Shown here: positions 9,840-18,971 of the stretch, in pieces | Layout: each line of letters opens with the position of its first letter | Numbering within the stretch: the first letter of the stretch is position 1 | From: Methylococcales bacterium | GTDB taxonomy: Bacteria; Pseudomonadota; Gammaproteobacteria; Methylococcales; Methylomonadaceae | DNA: 64,000 bases | Direction: 5' to 3' | Assembly: GCA_026399095.1 (NCBI GenBank) | Contig: JAPLRP010000039.1 | Location: 22,215-86,214 of the forward strand | Translations under genes and position numbers: made by a program | The notes under the pieces: generated by a model | Databases searched by the model: none | What the model was told of the DNA's origin: nothing | The model's input: the letters and a program-made list of their open reading frames with translations, nothing else

Positions 9840-10851
9840 AATCATCACACTTGCCTTAATTCTTTTAATTACAGCAAGCAACTGGGCTTGGCGAGATTAT
9901 CAAAACACTCTCAAAATACCTGCAGTGACAGGCAAGTCGGTAATAATTGAAATAGATAAAGGAGACTCCTTTAATCAAATTACCGATAAGCTAATTAAGC
10001 AAAACGTTAACGTTAAACCTTTCTGGTTTAAATTTATTGCCGTTCGAACAAAGGCTTTTAAAAAAATCAAAACAGGTGAATACGAGCTATCGCCAAGCTT
10101 AACCATGCCAGAAATATTAGCACTGTTTGTACAAGGAAAAACCAAGCAGCATGCCATTACTTTTCCGGAAGGATGGAATTTTAAAGAAATCCTTAAGGAA
10201 ATTGTAAATAATCCAAATCTTGATCATGATATCAACAACATTAGCTTTGAAAAGCTGATGAATCAGCTTGGATCCGACACAACACAAACTCCAACAACAT
10301 CACCGGAAGGCATCTTTTTTCCTGATACTTATTATTTTGAAAAACATACCTCTGATATTGCGTTATTAAAAAGGGCTTACGATAAAATGCAGCTTGTTGT
10401 AAAAGAGGAATGGCAGCATAAAATCGAAAAGCTGCCCTTCAAAACGCCTTACGAAGCATTGATTCTTGCTTCTATTATAGAAAAAGAAACCGCACAAATT
10501 TCAGAGAGGTCCCAAATAGCCGGTGTATTCATAAGAAGACTCCAAGCCGGCATTTTGCTTCAAACCGACCCTACCGTTATTTATGGCATGGGTGAAACCT
10601 ATCAGGGAAATATCAGTTATAAAGATTTAAAAACAGCGACCGCCTATAATACCTATGTAATTAAAGGCTTACCGCCTACACCAATTGCGATGCCAGGACG
10701 TGACGCTATTAATGCTGCTCTTCATCCAGATACTAGCAATAATATATATTTTGTAGCTCGTGGGGACGGCACCCATCAATTCTCTGCTACTTTAAAAGAT
10801 CATAATTTGGCCGTCGATAACTTCCAAAGGAATAAAAATGACCCGAGGTAA
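9829..10851 (+). CDS. mltG: Endolytic murein transglycosylase MltG
   Basis: An inner-membrane YceG-family enzyme that cuts nascent glycan strands and sets their length. The N-terminal segment IITLALILLITASNWAW is a membrane anchor. It is followed by a LysM-like region (IDKGDSFNQITDKL) and the catalytic domain with the glutamate in ASIIEKET, then LQTDPTVIYGMG and GLPPTPIAMPG. The start is GTG 9829 inside the end of pabC, and its last 14 bases overlap tmk. Length (340) is normal. Confidence 0.93.
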   Translation: MIFKIITLALILLITASNWAWRDYQNTLKIPAVTGKSVIIEIDKGDSFNQITDKLIKQNVNVKPFWFKFIAVRTKAFKKIKTGEYELSPSLTMPEILALFVQGKTKQHAITFPEGWNFKEILKEIVNNPNLDHDINNISFEKLMNQLGSDTTQTPTTSPEGIFFPDTYYFEKHTSDIALLKRAYDKMQLVVKEEWQHKIEKLPFKTPYEALILASIIEKETAQISERSQIAGVFIRRLQAGILLQTDPTVIYGMGETYQGNISYKDLKTATAYNTYVIKGLPPTPIAMPGRDAINAALHPDTSNNIYFVARGDGTHQFSATLKDHNLAVDNFQRNKNDPR

Positions 10852-11461
10852 ATTTATTACGCTGGAAGGTGGAGAAGGCGTTGGCAAATCCACTAATATG
10901 GCTTTTATAAAGAACTACTTATTTCAGCACAAGATTTCTGTTGTTGTGACCCGCGAACCTGGTGGTACTGTACTGGCTGAAAAACTTCGACAATTATTGT
11001 TAGATAAAAACAGTGAAGTCATTTCAGATCAGGCAGAATTATTGATGGTTTTTGCTGCCCGTGCCCAACATATCAAACATGTCATTGAGCCTGCCTTGGC
11101 AAAGGGCGAATGGGTGCTATGTGATCGGTTTACAGATTCCACATACGCTTACCAAGGCGGCGGAAGAAATATGCGCATCAGCGCAATAGAGTGGCTTGAA
11201 AACATGGTACAAGGCGCTCTAAGGCCAGACCTGACCCTGTTACTTGATGCGCCTGTAGAAATTGGTATAGAACGCGCCCGGTCAAGAGCCGAGTTCGATC
11301 GCTTTGAATCAGAAAAAATTTGCTTTTTTGAGCAGGTTAGACGAGCTTATTTATTGCAAGCCGAGCTACATCCTGATCGTATTAAGCTGATTAAAGCCAA
11401 CCAACCATTAATTGACGTACAAAGAGCACTAATTGAAATTATTGGTACCTTTTTACGATGA
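10838..11461 (+). CDS. tmk: Thymidylate kinase
   Basis: Phosphorylates dTMP to dTDP. The 207-residue protein starts with FITLEGGEGVGKSTN (P-loop), then TREPGGT, the DRFTDSTYAYQGGGR substrate motif and the lid RSRAEFDRFE, all bacterial Tmk signatures. The start lies within the last codons of mltG, and the stop overlaps the holB start by four bases (ATGA), so the genes are tightly coupled. Confidence 0.95.
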   Translation: MTRGKFITLEGGEGVGKSTNMAFIKNYLFQHKISVVVTREPGGTVLAEKLRQLLLDKNSEVISDQAELLMVFAARAQHIKHVIEPALAKGEWVLCDRFTDSTYAYQGGGRNMRISAIEWLENMVQGALRPDLTLLLDAPVEIGIERARSRAEFDRFESEKICFFEQVRRAYLLQAELHPDRIKLIKANQPLIDVQRALIEIIGTFLR

Positions 11462-12450
11462 GCCTTTTGCCTTGGCAACTGAAAAACTGGTCGCATCTAT
11501 GTGACTACAAGAACCAAAACAGGGTTCCTCAAGCTCTACTTATATACGGAAACCAGGGCATCGGGAAGGCACACTTAGCAAATCAATTTGCAAACTCACT
11601 ACTTTGCGCTAAACCTCAAATTAACGGTTTAAGTTGCGGTCATTGTAACCATTGCATATTACTTAAGGCCGAAACACATCCTGATTTAATTAAGTTATGC
11701 CCTGATGAACCAGGAAAGTCTATTACCATTGGACAAGTTCGCAATCTGATAACCCGTTTAACCCTAAAGCCTCAATTTGACTCCTACCGCATAGTCATTA
11801 TTTATCCTGCGGACCTGATGAATAACTCAGCAGCCAATGCATTTCTAAAATGCCTAGAAGAGCCAACAGAGCGCACAGTCCTCCTTTTAATTACCGACAA
11901 GCCCTCGCAATTAACAGCGACAATTACAAGCCGCTGTCAAAAACTAGCTGTTACACATCCAGACAAAGAAATATTACTTGCCTGGGTAATGCAACAAAAC
12001 ACAGCATTATTAGAAAACGACACTGACGCCTTATACAATTTAACCCAAGGCTCACCTTTTCTAGCCCTTGATTATGTCAATAATTGTACATTGACACTGC
12101 GCAATGATTGTTTCAAAGCCTTTCTAAATATAGCAAAAAAACAACAGCACCCCATCATTGTTGCCGAAGAATGGCAAAAACTACCTGAAGCGCTTATGCT
12201 ATTTTGGATAACATCCTGGATTATCGACATAATTAAATGTTTTTACCAAATAAAACCTGACTGGTTATATAATCCGGACTTAACAGATTCACTACAATTT
12301 CTATCGACTAAAATGGACTTAAGCAATCTATATCAATTGTATGATTTAGTCCTAATAAGTCGGAAACGACTTAATACCCAAATAAACAAACACAACATGT
12401 TCGAAGATATTTTAATAAAGTGGTCAGAACTAAATTCGAGTAATATCTGA
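11458..12450 (+). CDS. holB: DNA polymerase III delta-prime subunit
   Basis: Clamp-loader subunit, 330 residues. It shows the AAA-type LIYGNQGIGKAHLA motif, a zinc module beginning CGHCNHC, NAFLKCLEEP and the TSRCQ sensor segment. The C-terminal half is poorly conserved, as is normal for HolB. The tmk-holB-pilZ-tatD order matches Pseudomonas and relatives. It overlaps both neighbours (ATGA with tmk, one base with the PilZ gene). Confidence 0.92.
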   Translation: MSLLPWQLKNWSHLCDYKNQNRVPQALLIYGNQGIGKAHLANQFANSLLCAKPQINGLSCGHCNHCILLKAETHPDLIKLCPDEPGKSITIGQVRNLITRLTLKPQFDSYRIVIIYPADLMNNSAANAFLKCLEEPTERTVLLLITDKPSQLTATITSRCQKLAVTHPDKEILLAWVMQQNTALLENDTDALYNLTQGSPFLALDYVNNCTLTLRNDCFKAFLNIAKKQQHPIIVAEEWQKLPEALMLFWITSWIIDIIKCFYQIKPDWLYNPDLTDSLQFLSTKMDLSNLYQLYDLVLISRKRLNTQINKHNMFEDILIKWSELNSSNI

Positions 12451-12800
12451 TGGCGGAATCAGCCCCCAGACAAGGTATATTAACCATTTCAATTAAAGAC
12501 AAAAGCGCCTTGTATGCTGCTTATATGCCTTTTGTTATCAATGGTGGATTATTTATTCCTACCAACCGCGACTATGAAATGGGACAGGAAATTTTTTTAT
12601 TGCTGAATTTAATGGATGAGGCAGAACGACTGCCTATTGTCGGAAAAATTATATGGAAAACCCCACCTCGTTCAGGCAGCTACAAGTCGAGCGGCATTGG
12701 TGTTCAATTTACTGACCAAGACGGCATCATTGCTCGAAATAAAATAGAAACCTATTTAGCGGGCGGCTTATCGTCTGACCGATCAACTTACACTATGTAA
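12450..12800 (+). CDS. pilZ: PilZ domain protein (type IV pilus PilZ type)
   Basis: A 116-residue single-domain PilZ protein. Its position between holB and tatD is that of the original pilZ gene needed for type IV pilus biogenesis in Pseudomonas. Readable segments include YMPFVINGGLFIPTNRDYE and GIGVQFTDQDG. The usual c-di-GMP-binding RxxxR motif is not evident at the N-terminus, as in canonical PilZ itself, so a role through protein partners rather than nucleotide binding is likely. The start overlaps the holB stop by one base. Confidence 0.87.
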   Translation: MAESAPRQGILTISIKDKSALYAAYMPFVINGGLFIPTNRDYEMGQEIFLLLNLMDEAERLPIVGKIIWKTPPRSGSYKSSGIGVQFTDQDGIIARNKIETYLAGGLSSDRSTYTM

Positions 12801-12809
12801 ACTTCTTCC

Positions 12810-13580
12810 ATGCTGATTGACTCACATTGCCATCTTGATCGTATTGATCTAAAACCCTATGAAAATGATTTTTCCTGCTTTATGGATGAAGCAAATAACA
12901 ATCAAATTGAACACCTTTTGTGTATAGCTATAGATTTAGAATCCTATCCTGCAATGCTCGAGTTGGTAACCGGATTCAAACAAATATCAGTAACTGTTGG
13001 CGTGCATCCCAATGTACAAGATTGCAAAGACCCAAGCATTGATGAACTCATTATTTTAGGACAGCCTGATAATGTTATTGGCATAGGCGAAACAGGCCTG
13101 GATTATTTTCGTAGCGAAGGTGATTTGGCTTGGCAGCATCAGCGCTTTAGAAACCATATCAGTGCTGCAAAAAAATTAAAAAAACCTTTGATTATTCATA
13201 CGCGTGAAGCAAAAGAAGACACGCTTCGAATCCTTAAAGAAGAAAATGCAGATGAAATAGGTGGTGTTATACATTGCTTCACTGAGGACTGGGAGTTCGC
13301 TAAAAAAGCAATGGACCTGAATTTTTATATTTCTTTTTCCGGCATTATCACTTTCAATAATGCTGTTGCAATTAAAGAAGTTGCAAAAAAGATTCCTTCC
13401 GATAAGTTTCTTATTGAAACAGATTCACCCTATTTAGCACCTACACCCTTTCGTGGCAGACCAAATTATCCGACTTATGTGCGCTATGTTGCAGACCAGA
13501 TAGCAGAATTACGAGGCACATCAACAACCAAGATAGCCGATCTTTCAGCTAGTAACTTTTATCAATTGTTTAGTCTATAA
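12810..13580 (+). CDS. tatD: TatD-family metal-dependent DNase
   Basis: A 256-residue amidohydrolase-fold nuclease of the YcfH/TatD group. The metal ligands appear in IDSHCHLD, GIGETGLDYF, LIIHTREA, GVIHCFTED and the ending ETDSPYLAP. It acts on DNA ends or misprocessed nucleic acids in the cytoplasm. Located nine bases after pilZ, it closes the housekeeping run. YcfH is the usual tmk-holB neighbour in gammaproteobacteria. Confidence 0.92.
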   Translation: MLIDSHCHLDRIDLKPYENDFSCFMDEANNNQIEHLLCIAIDLESYPAMLELVTGFKQISVTVGVHPNVQDCKDPSIDELIILGQPDNVIGIGETGLDYFRSEGDLAWQHQRFRNHISAAKKLKKPLIIHTREAKEDTLRILKEENADEIGGVIHCFTEDWEFAKKAMDLNFYISFSGIITFNNAVAIKEVAKKIPSDKFLIETDSPYLAPTPFRGRPNYPTYVRYVADQIAELRGTSTTKIADLSASNFYQLFSL

Positions 13581-13778
13581 TAGCAAGTGGCATAAATGAA
13601 AAATAATACAATAATGTTAATTTATTGGGCCTGTAACTCTAAGTGCTATAAAAAGAGGCATTAAGATAGTCAGCTAGAAATAGAACTAAACAACAAACAA
13701 CGTCTTGTTTTTATATGACCTAAAGACCATCTTCTCGCTATTAAAAATAGCCGGATATTGTTCTTTAATGATTTAGCA

Positions 13779-13808
13779 TTGACATGCTTGCCCTTTCTAA
13801 TTTACAGT
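13779..13808 (+). promoter_or_regulatory. Likely sigma-70 promoter for the RuMP genes
   Basis: A perfect TTGACA -35 element (13779-13784) is followed after 18 bases by TACAGT (four of six matches to TATAAT). This leaves a leader of about 58 bases before hps, with a good GGAG ribosome site at 13861. The 292-base gap between tatD and hps holds no gene. Read by eye only. Confidence 0.5.
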
Positions 13809-13872
13809 TATGTCCGCAAAACAAGTATGTAACCAACTATAACTATTAATATAACCCTTCGGAGCACATATC

Positions 13873-14514
13873 ATGGCAAAACCATTAATACAAATGGCAT
13901 TAGATTCACTGGATTTCGACGCAACAGTAGGTCTTGCTACTTTAGTAGCACCTTATGTTGACATTTTTGAAATTGGAACTCCATGCATCAAACACAATGG
14001 TATCAACTTAGTAAAAGAACTGAGAGCAAGATTCCCAGAAAAATTGTTATTAGTTGATCTTAAAACAATGGATGCTGGCGAGTATGAAGCAACTCCTTTC
14101 TACGCAGCAGGCGCTGACATTGTTACTGTTCTTGGTGTATCTGGTTTAGCAACTTGCCAAGGCGTAATCAAAGCAGCAAACGCTCATGGCGCAGAAGCTC
14201 AAATTGATTTAATCAATGTTGACGATAAAGCAGCTTGCGCAAGAGCAACTTGTGAAGCCGGCGCACAAGTCATGGGTATTCATACAGGTCTTGATGCACA
14301 AGCAGCTGGTCACACACCATTTGCTGATTTAAACCTTATTGCTGGTTTAGGCTTGCCCGTTAGAATTTCAGTTGCTGGCGGCATCAAAGCATCAACAGTT
14401 CAAGACGTAGTCAAAGCCGGTGCAAACATTATCGTAGTTGGCGCTGCAATTTACGGAGCAGCTTCTCCTGCTGACGCAGCTCGTGAAATTCGCGAATTGG
14501 TTGACGCGGTTTAA
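13873..14514 (+). CDS. hxlA: 3-hexulose-6-phosphate synthase
   Basis: The formaldehyde-fixing enzyme of the RuMP cycle: ribulose 5-phosphate plus formaldehyde gives 3-hexulose 6-phosphate. The 213-residue TIM barrel shows QMALDSLDF, FEIGTPCIKHNG, LLVDLKTMDAGEYE and VAGGIKAST, matching the HPS/KGPDC family. The next gene encodes the matching isomerase, so a ulosonate decarboxylase role is excluded. Codon choice is very regular and the GGAG ribosome site is well placed, consistent with very high expression in a methanotroph. Confidence 0.96.
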   Translation: MAKPLIQMALDSLDFDATVGLATLVAPYVDIFEIGTPCIKHNGINLVKELRARFPEKLLLVDLKTMDAGEYEATPFYAAGADIVTVLGVSGLATCQGVIKAANAHGAEAQIDLINVDDKAACARATCEAGAQVMGIHTGLDAQAAGHTPFADLNLIAGLGLPVRISVAGGIKASTVQDVVKAGANIIVVGAAIYGAASPADAAREIRELVDAV

Positions 14515-14516
14515 TT

Positions 14517-15050
14517 ATGCATCAGCAACTTATCATAGAAAAGATTTCAGGTGTTCTTGAAGCTACAGATGATACGTATGATGCAAAGCTGACCCAGCTG
14601 CTTGATAACGCCAAGCGTATTTTTATTGCAGGCGCTGGGCGTTCAAAGTTGGTTGGCAATTTCTTCGCAATGAGACTTGTCCACGGTGGTTACGATGTAA
14701 GTGTCGTTGGTGAAATTGTAACGCCAAGCATTAAAAACGGTGACTTATTGATCATAATTTCCGGATCTGGAGAGACTGAACAATTAATAGCATTCACTAA
14801 AAATGCAAAAAAAGTAGGTGCAAAAATAGTATTGATTTCTGCAAAAGCGGAATCAACAATTGGTGATTTAGCTGATGGCGTATTTCAAGTTGGCAAGCAA
14901 GAGCAATATGGTAAAGTTCTTGGTATGCCCATGGGTACTGTATTTGAACTATCTACTTTGATATTTTTGGAAGCAACTGTTTCTCATATTATTCATGAAA
15001 AAGGAATTCCTGAAGAAATAATGAGAGAAAGGCACGCTAATTTAGAATAG
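14517..15050 (+). CDS. hxlB: 6-phospho-3-hexuloisomerase
   Basis: The second RuMP enzyme, turning hexulose 6-phosphate into fructose 6-phosphate. The 177-residue SIS-domain protein has IFIAGAGRSKLVGNFFAMRL, the sugar-phosphate loop ISGSGET and the PHI-type end EIMRERHANLE. It starts two bases after the hps stop. The HPS-PHI pair passes a labile intermediate and is sometimes fused in other organisms; here the genes are separate. Confidence 0.96.
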   Translation: MHQQLIIEKISGVLEATDDTYDAKLTQLLDNAKRIFIAGAGRSKLVGNFFAMRLVHGGYDVSVVGEIVTPSIKNGDLLIIISGSGETEQLIAFTKNAKKVGAKIVLISAKAESTIGDLADGVFQVGKQEQYGKVLGMPMGTVFELSTLIFLEATVSHIIHEKGIPEEIMRERHANLE

Positions 15051-15059
15051 CGGCAGAGG

Positions 15060-15083
15060 AACGAGTGGCTATTCTCACTCGTT
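15060..15083 (+). terminator. Hairpin after hxlB
   Basis: An 8-bp perfect stem (AACGAGTG with its complement), loop of eight bases, ten bases after the hxlB stop and followed by a T-containing stretch. It is a plausible partial terminator that would leave hps-phi mRNA in excess of tkt. Confidence 0.5.
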
Positions 15084-15189
15084 CTAACTTTGTCTTATGA
15101 CTTAAATTAAAAGAATTTATCGTGACCAGATCGCATCACTGATAGAAGTCACTACACATAATTTATAAAAATAATAAAAGGAGAATAAT

Positions 15190-17184
15190 ATGACTTCGCG
15201 CCGAGAATTAGCGAACGCCATACGCGCTTTGAGCATGGATGCCGTTCAAAAAGCAAATTCTGGACATCCAGGAGCACCAATGGGAATGGCGGATATCGCC
15301 GAAGTTTTGTGGAATGATTTCATGACCCACAATCCGACTAATCCACAATGGTCAAATCGCGATCGCTTCGTGTTATCGAATGGTCATGGCTCGATGTTGA
15401 TTTATTCCCTGTTACACCTGACTGGTTACGATCTACCCATTGAAGAATTGATGAATTTTCGTCAGCTTCATTCTAAAACCCCAGGTCACCCAGAATACGG
15501 TTATGCCCCAGGCGTTGAGACAACAACCGGCCCCTTAGGCCAAGGCATCACCAATGCTGTTGGTATGGCAATAGCTGAAAAAGCGCTTGCTGCTCAATTC
15601 AACAGAGACGGACATAAAATTGTTGACCATCACACCTATACCTTCTTAGGTGATGGCTGTCTGATGGAAGGTATTTCTCACGAAGCGTGCTCGTTGGCTG
15701 GAACATTGGGATTAGGTAATTTAATCGCCTTCTGGGACGACAATGGCATTTCGATTGACGGACATGTTGATGGCTGGTTTACCGACAATACACCAATGCG
15801 TTTTGAAGCTTATGGTTGGCATGTAATCGCTGATGTTGATGGACACGACCATGTTGCCTTAACTAAAGCAATCCAAATGGCTAAAGCCATGACAGATAAG
15901 CCAACCATGATTTGCTGCAAGACAACTATTGGCTTTGGTTCACCTAACAAAGCAGGCAGTCATGCTTGTCATGGCGCAGCACTCGGTCAAGACGAAATTA
16001 ATCTGACTAAAGCAGCTTTGGGTTGGGATCATGAAGCATTTGTCATTCCTGCTGATGTTTATGCTGGATGGGATGCTAAAGCCAAAGGCTCTAAAGCTGA
16101 AAAAGAATGGAATGATAAATTTGCACATTACCAAGCAGCTCATCCTGAATTAGCGGCTGAATATCAACGTCGTATGGCGGGTGATTTGCCTAATAACTGG
16201 AAAACTGATGCGGAAGCATTTGTAAGTGCGGTTAATGCTGAAGCCAAGACAACAGCAACTCGTCTATCTTCATTGGCTGCCATCGAAGGTTTTGCAAAGA
16301 TTTTACCTGAAATATTTGGTGGTTCAGCTGATTTAGGCTGTTCAAATATGACCGAATGGACCGGTTATAAACCTATGCGCGCTGACAAACCTGATGCTAA
16401 TTACATCAATTACGGCGTACGTGAATTTGGCATGTCTGCAATCATGAATGGTATTGCTTTGCATGGCGGCTTAATTCCATTTGGTGCAACATTCCTAATG
16501 TTCTCGGAATATGCTCGCAATGCCTTGCGCATGGCGTCTTTGATGAAAATTCGTTCAATCTTCGTTTACACTCATGACTCTATTGGTCTAGGTGAAGATG
16601 GTCCGACCCATCAACCCGTTGAACAAATTGCAACACTACGATTGATTCCAAGCATTCAAGTTTGGCGTCCTTGTGATGCTGTTGAAACAACCGTTTCATG
16701 GAAAGCGGCTTTTGAAAGACAAGACGGCCCTTCCATTCTGGTTTTTTCTCGTCAGAATTTACCTCATGTTCCCCGCACTCAAGCACAAATTGAGGCCATT
16801 TCACGTGGTGGATATGTTTTAAGTGACAGCGATGGCCAACCAGAAGCCATCATCATTGCTACTGGCTCTGAAGTTGAACTTGCAATAAAAGCAGCTGAAG
16901 TTCTTAAAGCCGCTGGTAAAAAAATTCGCGTTGTGTCTATGCCGTCAACTAACATTTTTGATGCGCAAGATGCCGCATATCGTGAATCAGTATTACCTTC
17001 TGCCGTAACCAAACGTGTTGCAGTTGAAGCAGGCGTGACTGACGGTTGGTGGAAATATGTAGGTACAAACGGTAAAATTGTAGGTCTCGACCGATTTGGC
17101 GAGTCTGCTCCAGCAGGTCAGCTTTTCAAAGAGTTTGGCTTCACCGTTGATAACGTAGTCAAGAACGTAGAAGCAGTACTTTAA
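15190..17184 (+). CDS. tkt: Transketolase
   Basis: Thiamine-diphosphate enzyme of the RuMP regeneration phase, 664 residues as in E. coli TktA. Visible: [18 protein letters not shown], the cofactor motif [13 protein letters not shown] with [10 protein letters not shown], and the pyrimidine-domain segment [17 protein letters not shown]. An AAGGAG ribosome site lies just upstream of ATG 15190. Placed between phi and tal, it recycles fructose 6-phosphate carbon to ribulose 5-phosphate, the formaldehyde acceptor. Confidence 0.96.
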   Translation: MTSRRELANAIRALSMDAVQKANSGHPGAPMGMADIAEVLWNDFMTHNPTNPQWSNRDRFVLSNGHGSMLIYSLLHLTGYDLPIEELMNFRQLHSKTPGHPEYGYAPGVETTTGPLGQGITNAVGMAIAEKALAAQFNRDGHKIVDHHTYTFLGDGCLMEGISHEACSLAGTLGLGNLIAFWDDNGISIDGHVDGWFTDNTPMRFEAYGWHVIADVDGHDHVALTKAIQMAKAMTDKPTMICCKTTIGFGSPNKAGSHACHGAALGQDEINLTKAALGWDHEAFVIPADVYAGWDAKAKGSKAEKEWNDKFAHYQAAHPELAAEYQRRMAGDLPNNWKTDAEAFVSAVNAEAKTTATRLSSLAAIEGFAKILPEIFGGSADLGCSNMTEWTGYKPMRADKPDANYINYGVREFGMSAIMNGIALHGGLIPFGATFLMFSEYARNALRMASLMKIRSIFVYTHDSIGLGEDGPTHQPVEQIATLRLIPSIQVWRPCDAVETTVSWKAAFERQDGPSILVFSRQNLPHVPRTQAQIEAISRGGYVLSDSDGQPEAIIIATGSEVELAIKAAEVLKAAGKKIRVVSMPSTNIFDAQDAAYRESVLPSAVTKRVAVEAGVTDGWWKYVGTNGKIVGLDRFGESAPAGQLFKEFGFTVDNVVKNVEAVL

Positions 17185-17311
17185 TTTTAAAGAAAAATTA
17201 TAGAGTAGTAATACACATTAAATTTGGAGAGAGAGCCCGTCAGTTTTATGCTACCAGAAATCTGGCATGTCGGTCTCTCAAACCACTTCTTCCGACTTTT
17301 AGGTGAACAAC

Positions 17312-17989
17312 GTGAAAAAGAACAATTTAACCAGAGCAGCGTTTGCAGTACTACTATTATCAAGTGCTGTTGCAGGCGCAGATCAACAGTATCCAGCTGC
17401 AGACTTCCAACCAGAAGTGCTATACCAAAACAGTGACTATATCGCCAAGAGTAGCCCACAAACAACTACGACTAAAGCAGCCTCTAGCGAATCAGCTACA
17501 ACTGCTCATGATGAAAAATATCCTGCTGCTGACTTCAAGCCAGAAGTTTTGTACCATGATCCCAATTACAAACATATCGAATCTGTTAAAGCTAATGCAT
17601 CAAAAACAGCTGCCTCAAGTACAACAGAAGATCAAAGTGTAAGCACTACAGAAGCAACTGAAGAAACATCTTCTATGTCCATTTACTTGGTTGGCTTGTT
17701 ACTTCTTGCTGGAGCTGGGTTTTATTTTTTCAAAATTACAGCTCGTACTTCTGTACAAAAAAATGCTCCTGCACCAACCAGAAAATCTTATGCCGTTAAT
17801 ACTGGTGTTGCGAAGTATTTGAACAAAATATCAGGCACAGGTGTTTCCAGATATTTAGATTCACATGTGAAGTCGGTATCTGCAGCAACTGGTGTAGCAA
17901 AATACATGGCAAAACAATCAGTATCTTCAAAAGAAACTGCAGGTAAAGCTGCGACTGGTGTTGACAAATACATGCGTGACCGAGGCTAA
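17312..17989 (+). CDS. Membrane-anchored VAKY-motif protein, unknown function
   Basis: Not a family I recognise. GTG 17312 is preceded by AGGTGA; an in-frame GTG at 17303 adds three residues. Residues 1-23 look like a signal peptide. The predicted extracytoplasmic part carries a duplicated YPAADF(Q/K)PEVLY unit (27-38 and 70-81) in a Ser/Thr-rich setting. A transmembrane helix spans about 122-141. The C-terminal part, predicted cytoplasmic, has four copies of a [TS]GV(A/S/D)(K/R)Y(L/M) motif (164, 176, 193, 215). The gene lies between tkt and tal and two bases before a gene with 11 copies of the same motif. A membrane tether or scaffold for RuMP enzymes is a guess. Confidence 0.85.
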   Translation: MKKNNLTRAAFAVLLLSSAVAGADQQYPAADFQPEVLYQNSDYIAKSSPQTTTTKAASSESATTAHDEKYPAADFKPEVLYHDPNYKHIESVKANASKTAASSTTEDQSVSTTEATEETSSMSIYLVGLLLLAGAGFYFFKITARTSVQKNAPAPTRKSYAVNTGVAKYLNKISGTGVSRYLDSHVKSVSAATGVAKYMAKQSVSSKETAGKAATGVDKYMRDRG

Positions 17990-17991
17990 TA

Positions 17992-18777
17992 ATGAACAAG
18001 AAAAACTCGAATGGCTTTTTACCTGCAGTTGCGGGTTTGTTCTTTTTCATGAATAAGCCTAATCCTGAAAACATTTACAGAGATGAGCCCGTATATCCAG
18101 TCTATATCAAAGATGAGTCGGGCTTTACAGGCGTATCAAAGTATCTGAAACATCAGGAAGCACTATTGGAAAATAGCTTAGCAATTGAGCCCGCTCAATT
18201 GCTAAGTGGTGTTGCCAAATACTTGGACGGTCTCGATCAGTATCCAGCCAGTGGCGTTTCCAAATATGTTTTAAGACAGTCTATAGCAGAAAAGCAAAAA
18301 AGACAGTTAAGTGGCGAACCCGAAGTAACTGGCGTTGCCAAATACCTGAAAAATAAAAAACCTGCACCAGAATTGACTGGCGTTGCAAAATATATGAAGC
18401 ATCAGGCCACCTTGCCCCAACCCAGTAATGTTGCCAAGTATCTGTCAAAACAAGCTGCTTTAAATGCCTTGCAAGTTAAGCACTCAAAAGTTGAAGTTTC
18501 TGGCGTTGCCAAATATTTGCAAAATCAGGAAAATCTTCCACAACCTAGCAGAGTTGCAAAATACATGGCAAAACAAGCCGCTATTGATGCTTTAACTGCC
18601 AAAAAAATAAAGCAACCTTCACCATTAACAGGTGTAGCCAAGTACCTTGATGATCAGGCAAGCCTGCCACAGATCAGCAGAGTTGCTAAATACATGGTTA
18701 GGCAAGCTTTAGTTGAAAAACAAAAAACCACAGCGATTGAAACTGGCGTTGAAAAATACATGCGTCACCAGGCTTAA
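17992..18777 (+). CDS. VAKY-motif repeat protein, unknown function
   Basis: A 261-residue Lys/Gln-rich protein. A short hydrophobic stretch (9-20) may contact the membrane. The rest is built on 11 copies of [ST](G/N/R)V(A/S/E)KY(L/M/V), starting at residues 46, 72, 87, 113, 129, 145, 170, 186, 213, 229 and 251. Copies 129-235 form a 41-43-residue module of two motifs 16 residues apart, linked by LPQ and ending KQA...AL. There are no cysteines and no enzyme motif. It begins two bases after its membrane-anchored partner and ends before a strong hairpin. Repeated short linear motifs suggest multivalent binding, but no ligand can be read from the sequence. Confidence 0.85.
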   Translation: MNKKNSNGFLPAVAGLFFFMNKPNPENIYRDEPVYPVYIKDESGFTGVSKYLKHQEALLENSLAIEPAQLLSGVAKYLDGLDQYPASGVSKYVLRQSIAEKQKRQLSGEPEVTGVAKYLKNKKPAPELTGVAKYMKHQATLPQPSNVAKYLSKQAALNALQVKHSKVEVSGVAKYLQNQENLPQPSRVAKYMAKQAAIDALTAKKIKQPSPLTGVAKYLDDQASLPQISRVAKYMVRQALVEKQKTTAIETGVEKYMRHQA

Positions 18778-18792
18778 CCAATCCCTGTGTAA

Positions 18793-18843
18793 CAAACCAC
18801 AGTTTAATTGTTAATCAATAAAAACTTAAACTGTGGTTTGTTT
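18793..18843 (+). terminator. Strong hairpin after the VAKY gene pair
   Basis: Perfect 15-bp inverted repeat (18793-18807 with 18826-18840), 18-base AT-rich loop, followed by TTTCTCC. It likely ends or attenuates the transcript from tkt and the VAKY pair before tal. Confidence 0.65.
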
Positions 18844-18971
18844 CTCCCGATTTTCAGTAGACTTAAATAAAATTAATCGTTTTATTTAACTTCCTTACTA
18901 AACTTAAACTCAGAAAATCGCTTAAGACGATTAAACCAATTTCTCAATTACAAAATATATAGGCACCTCTC

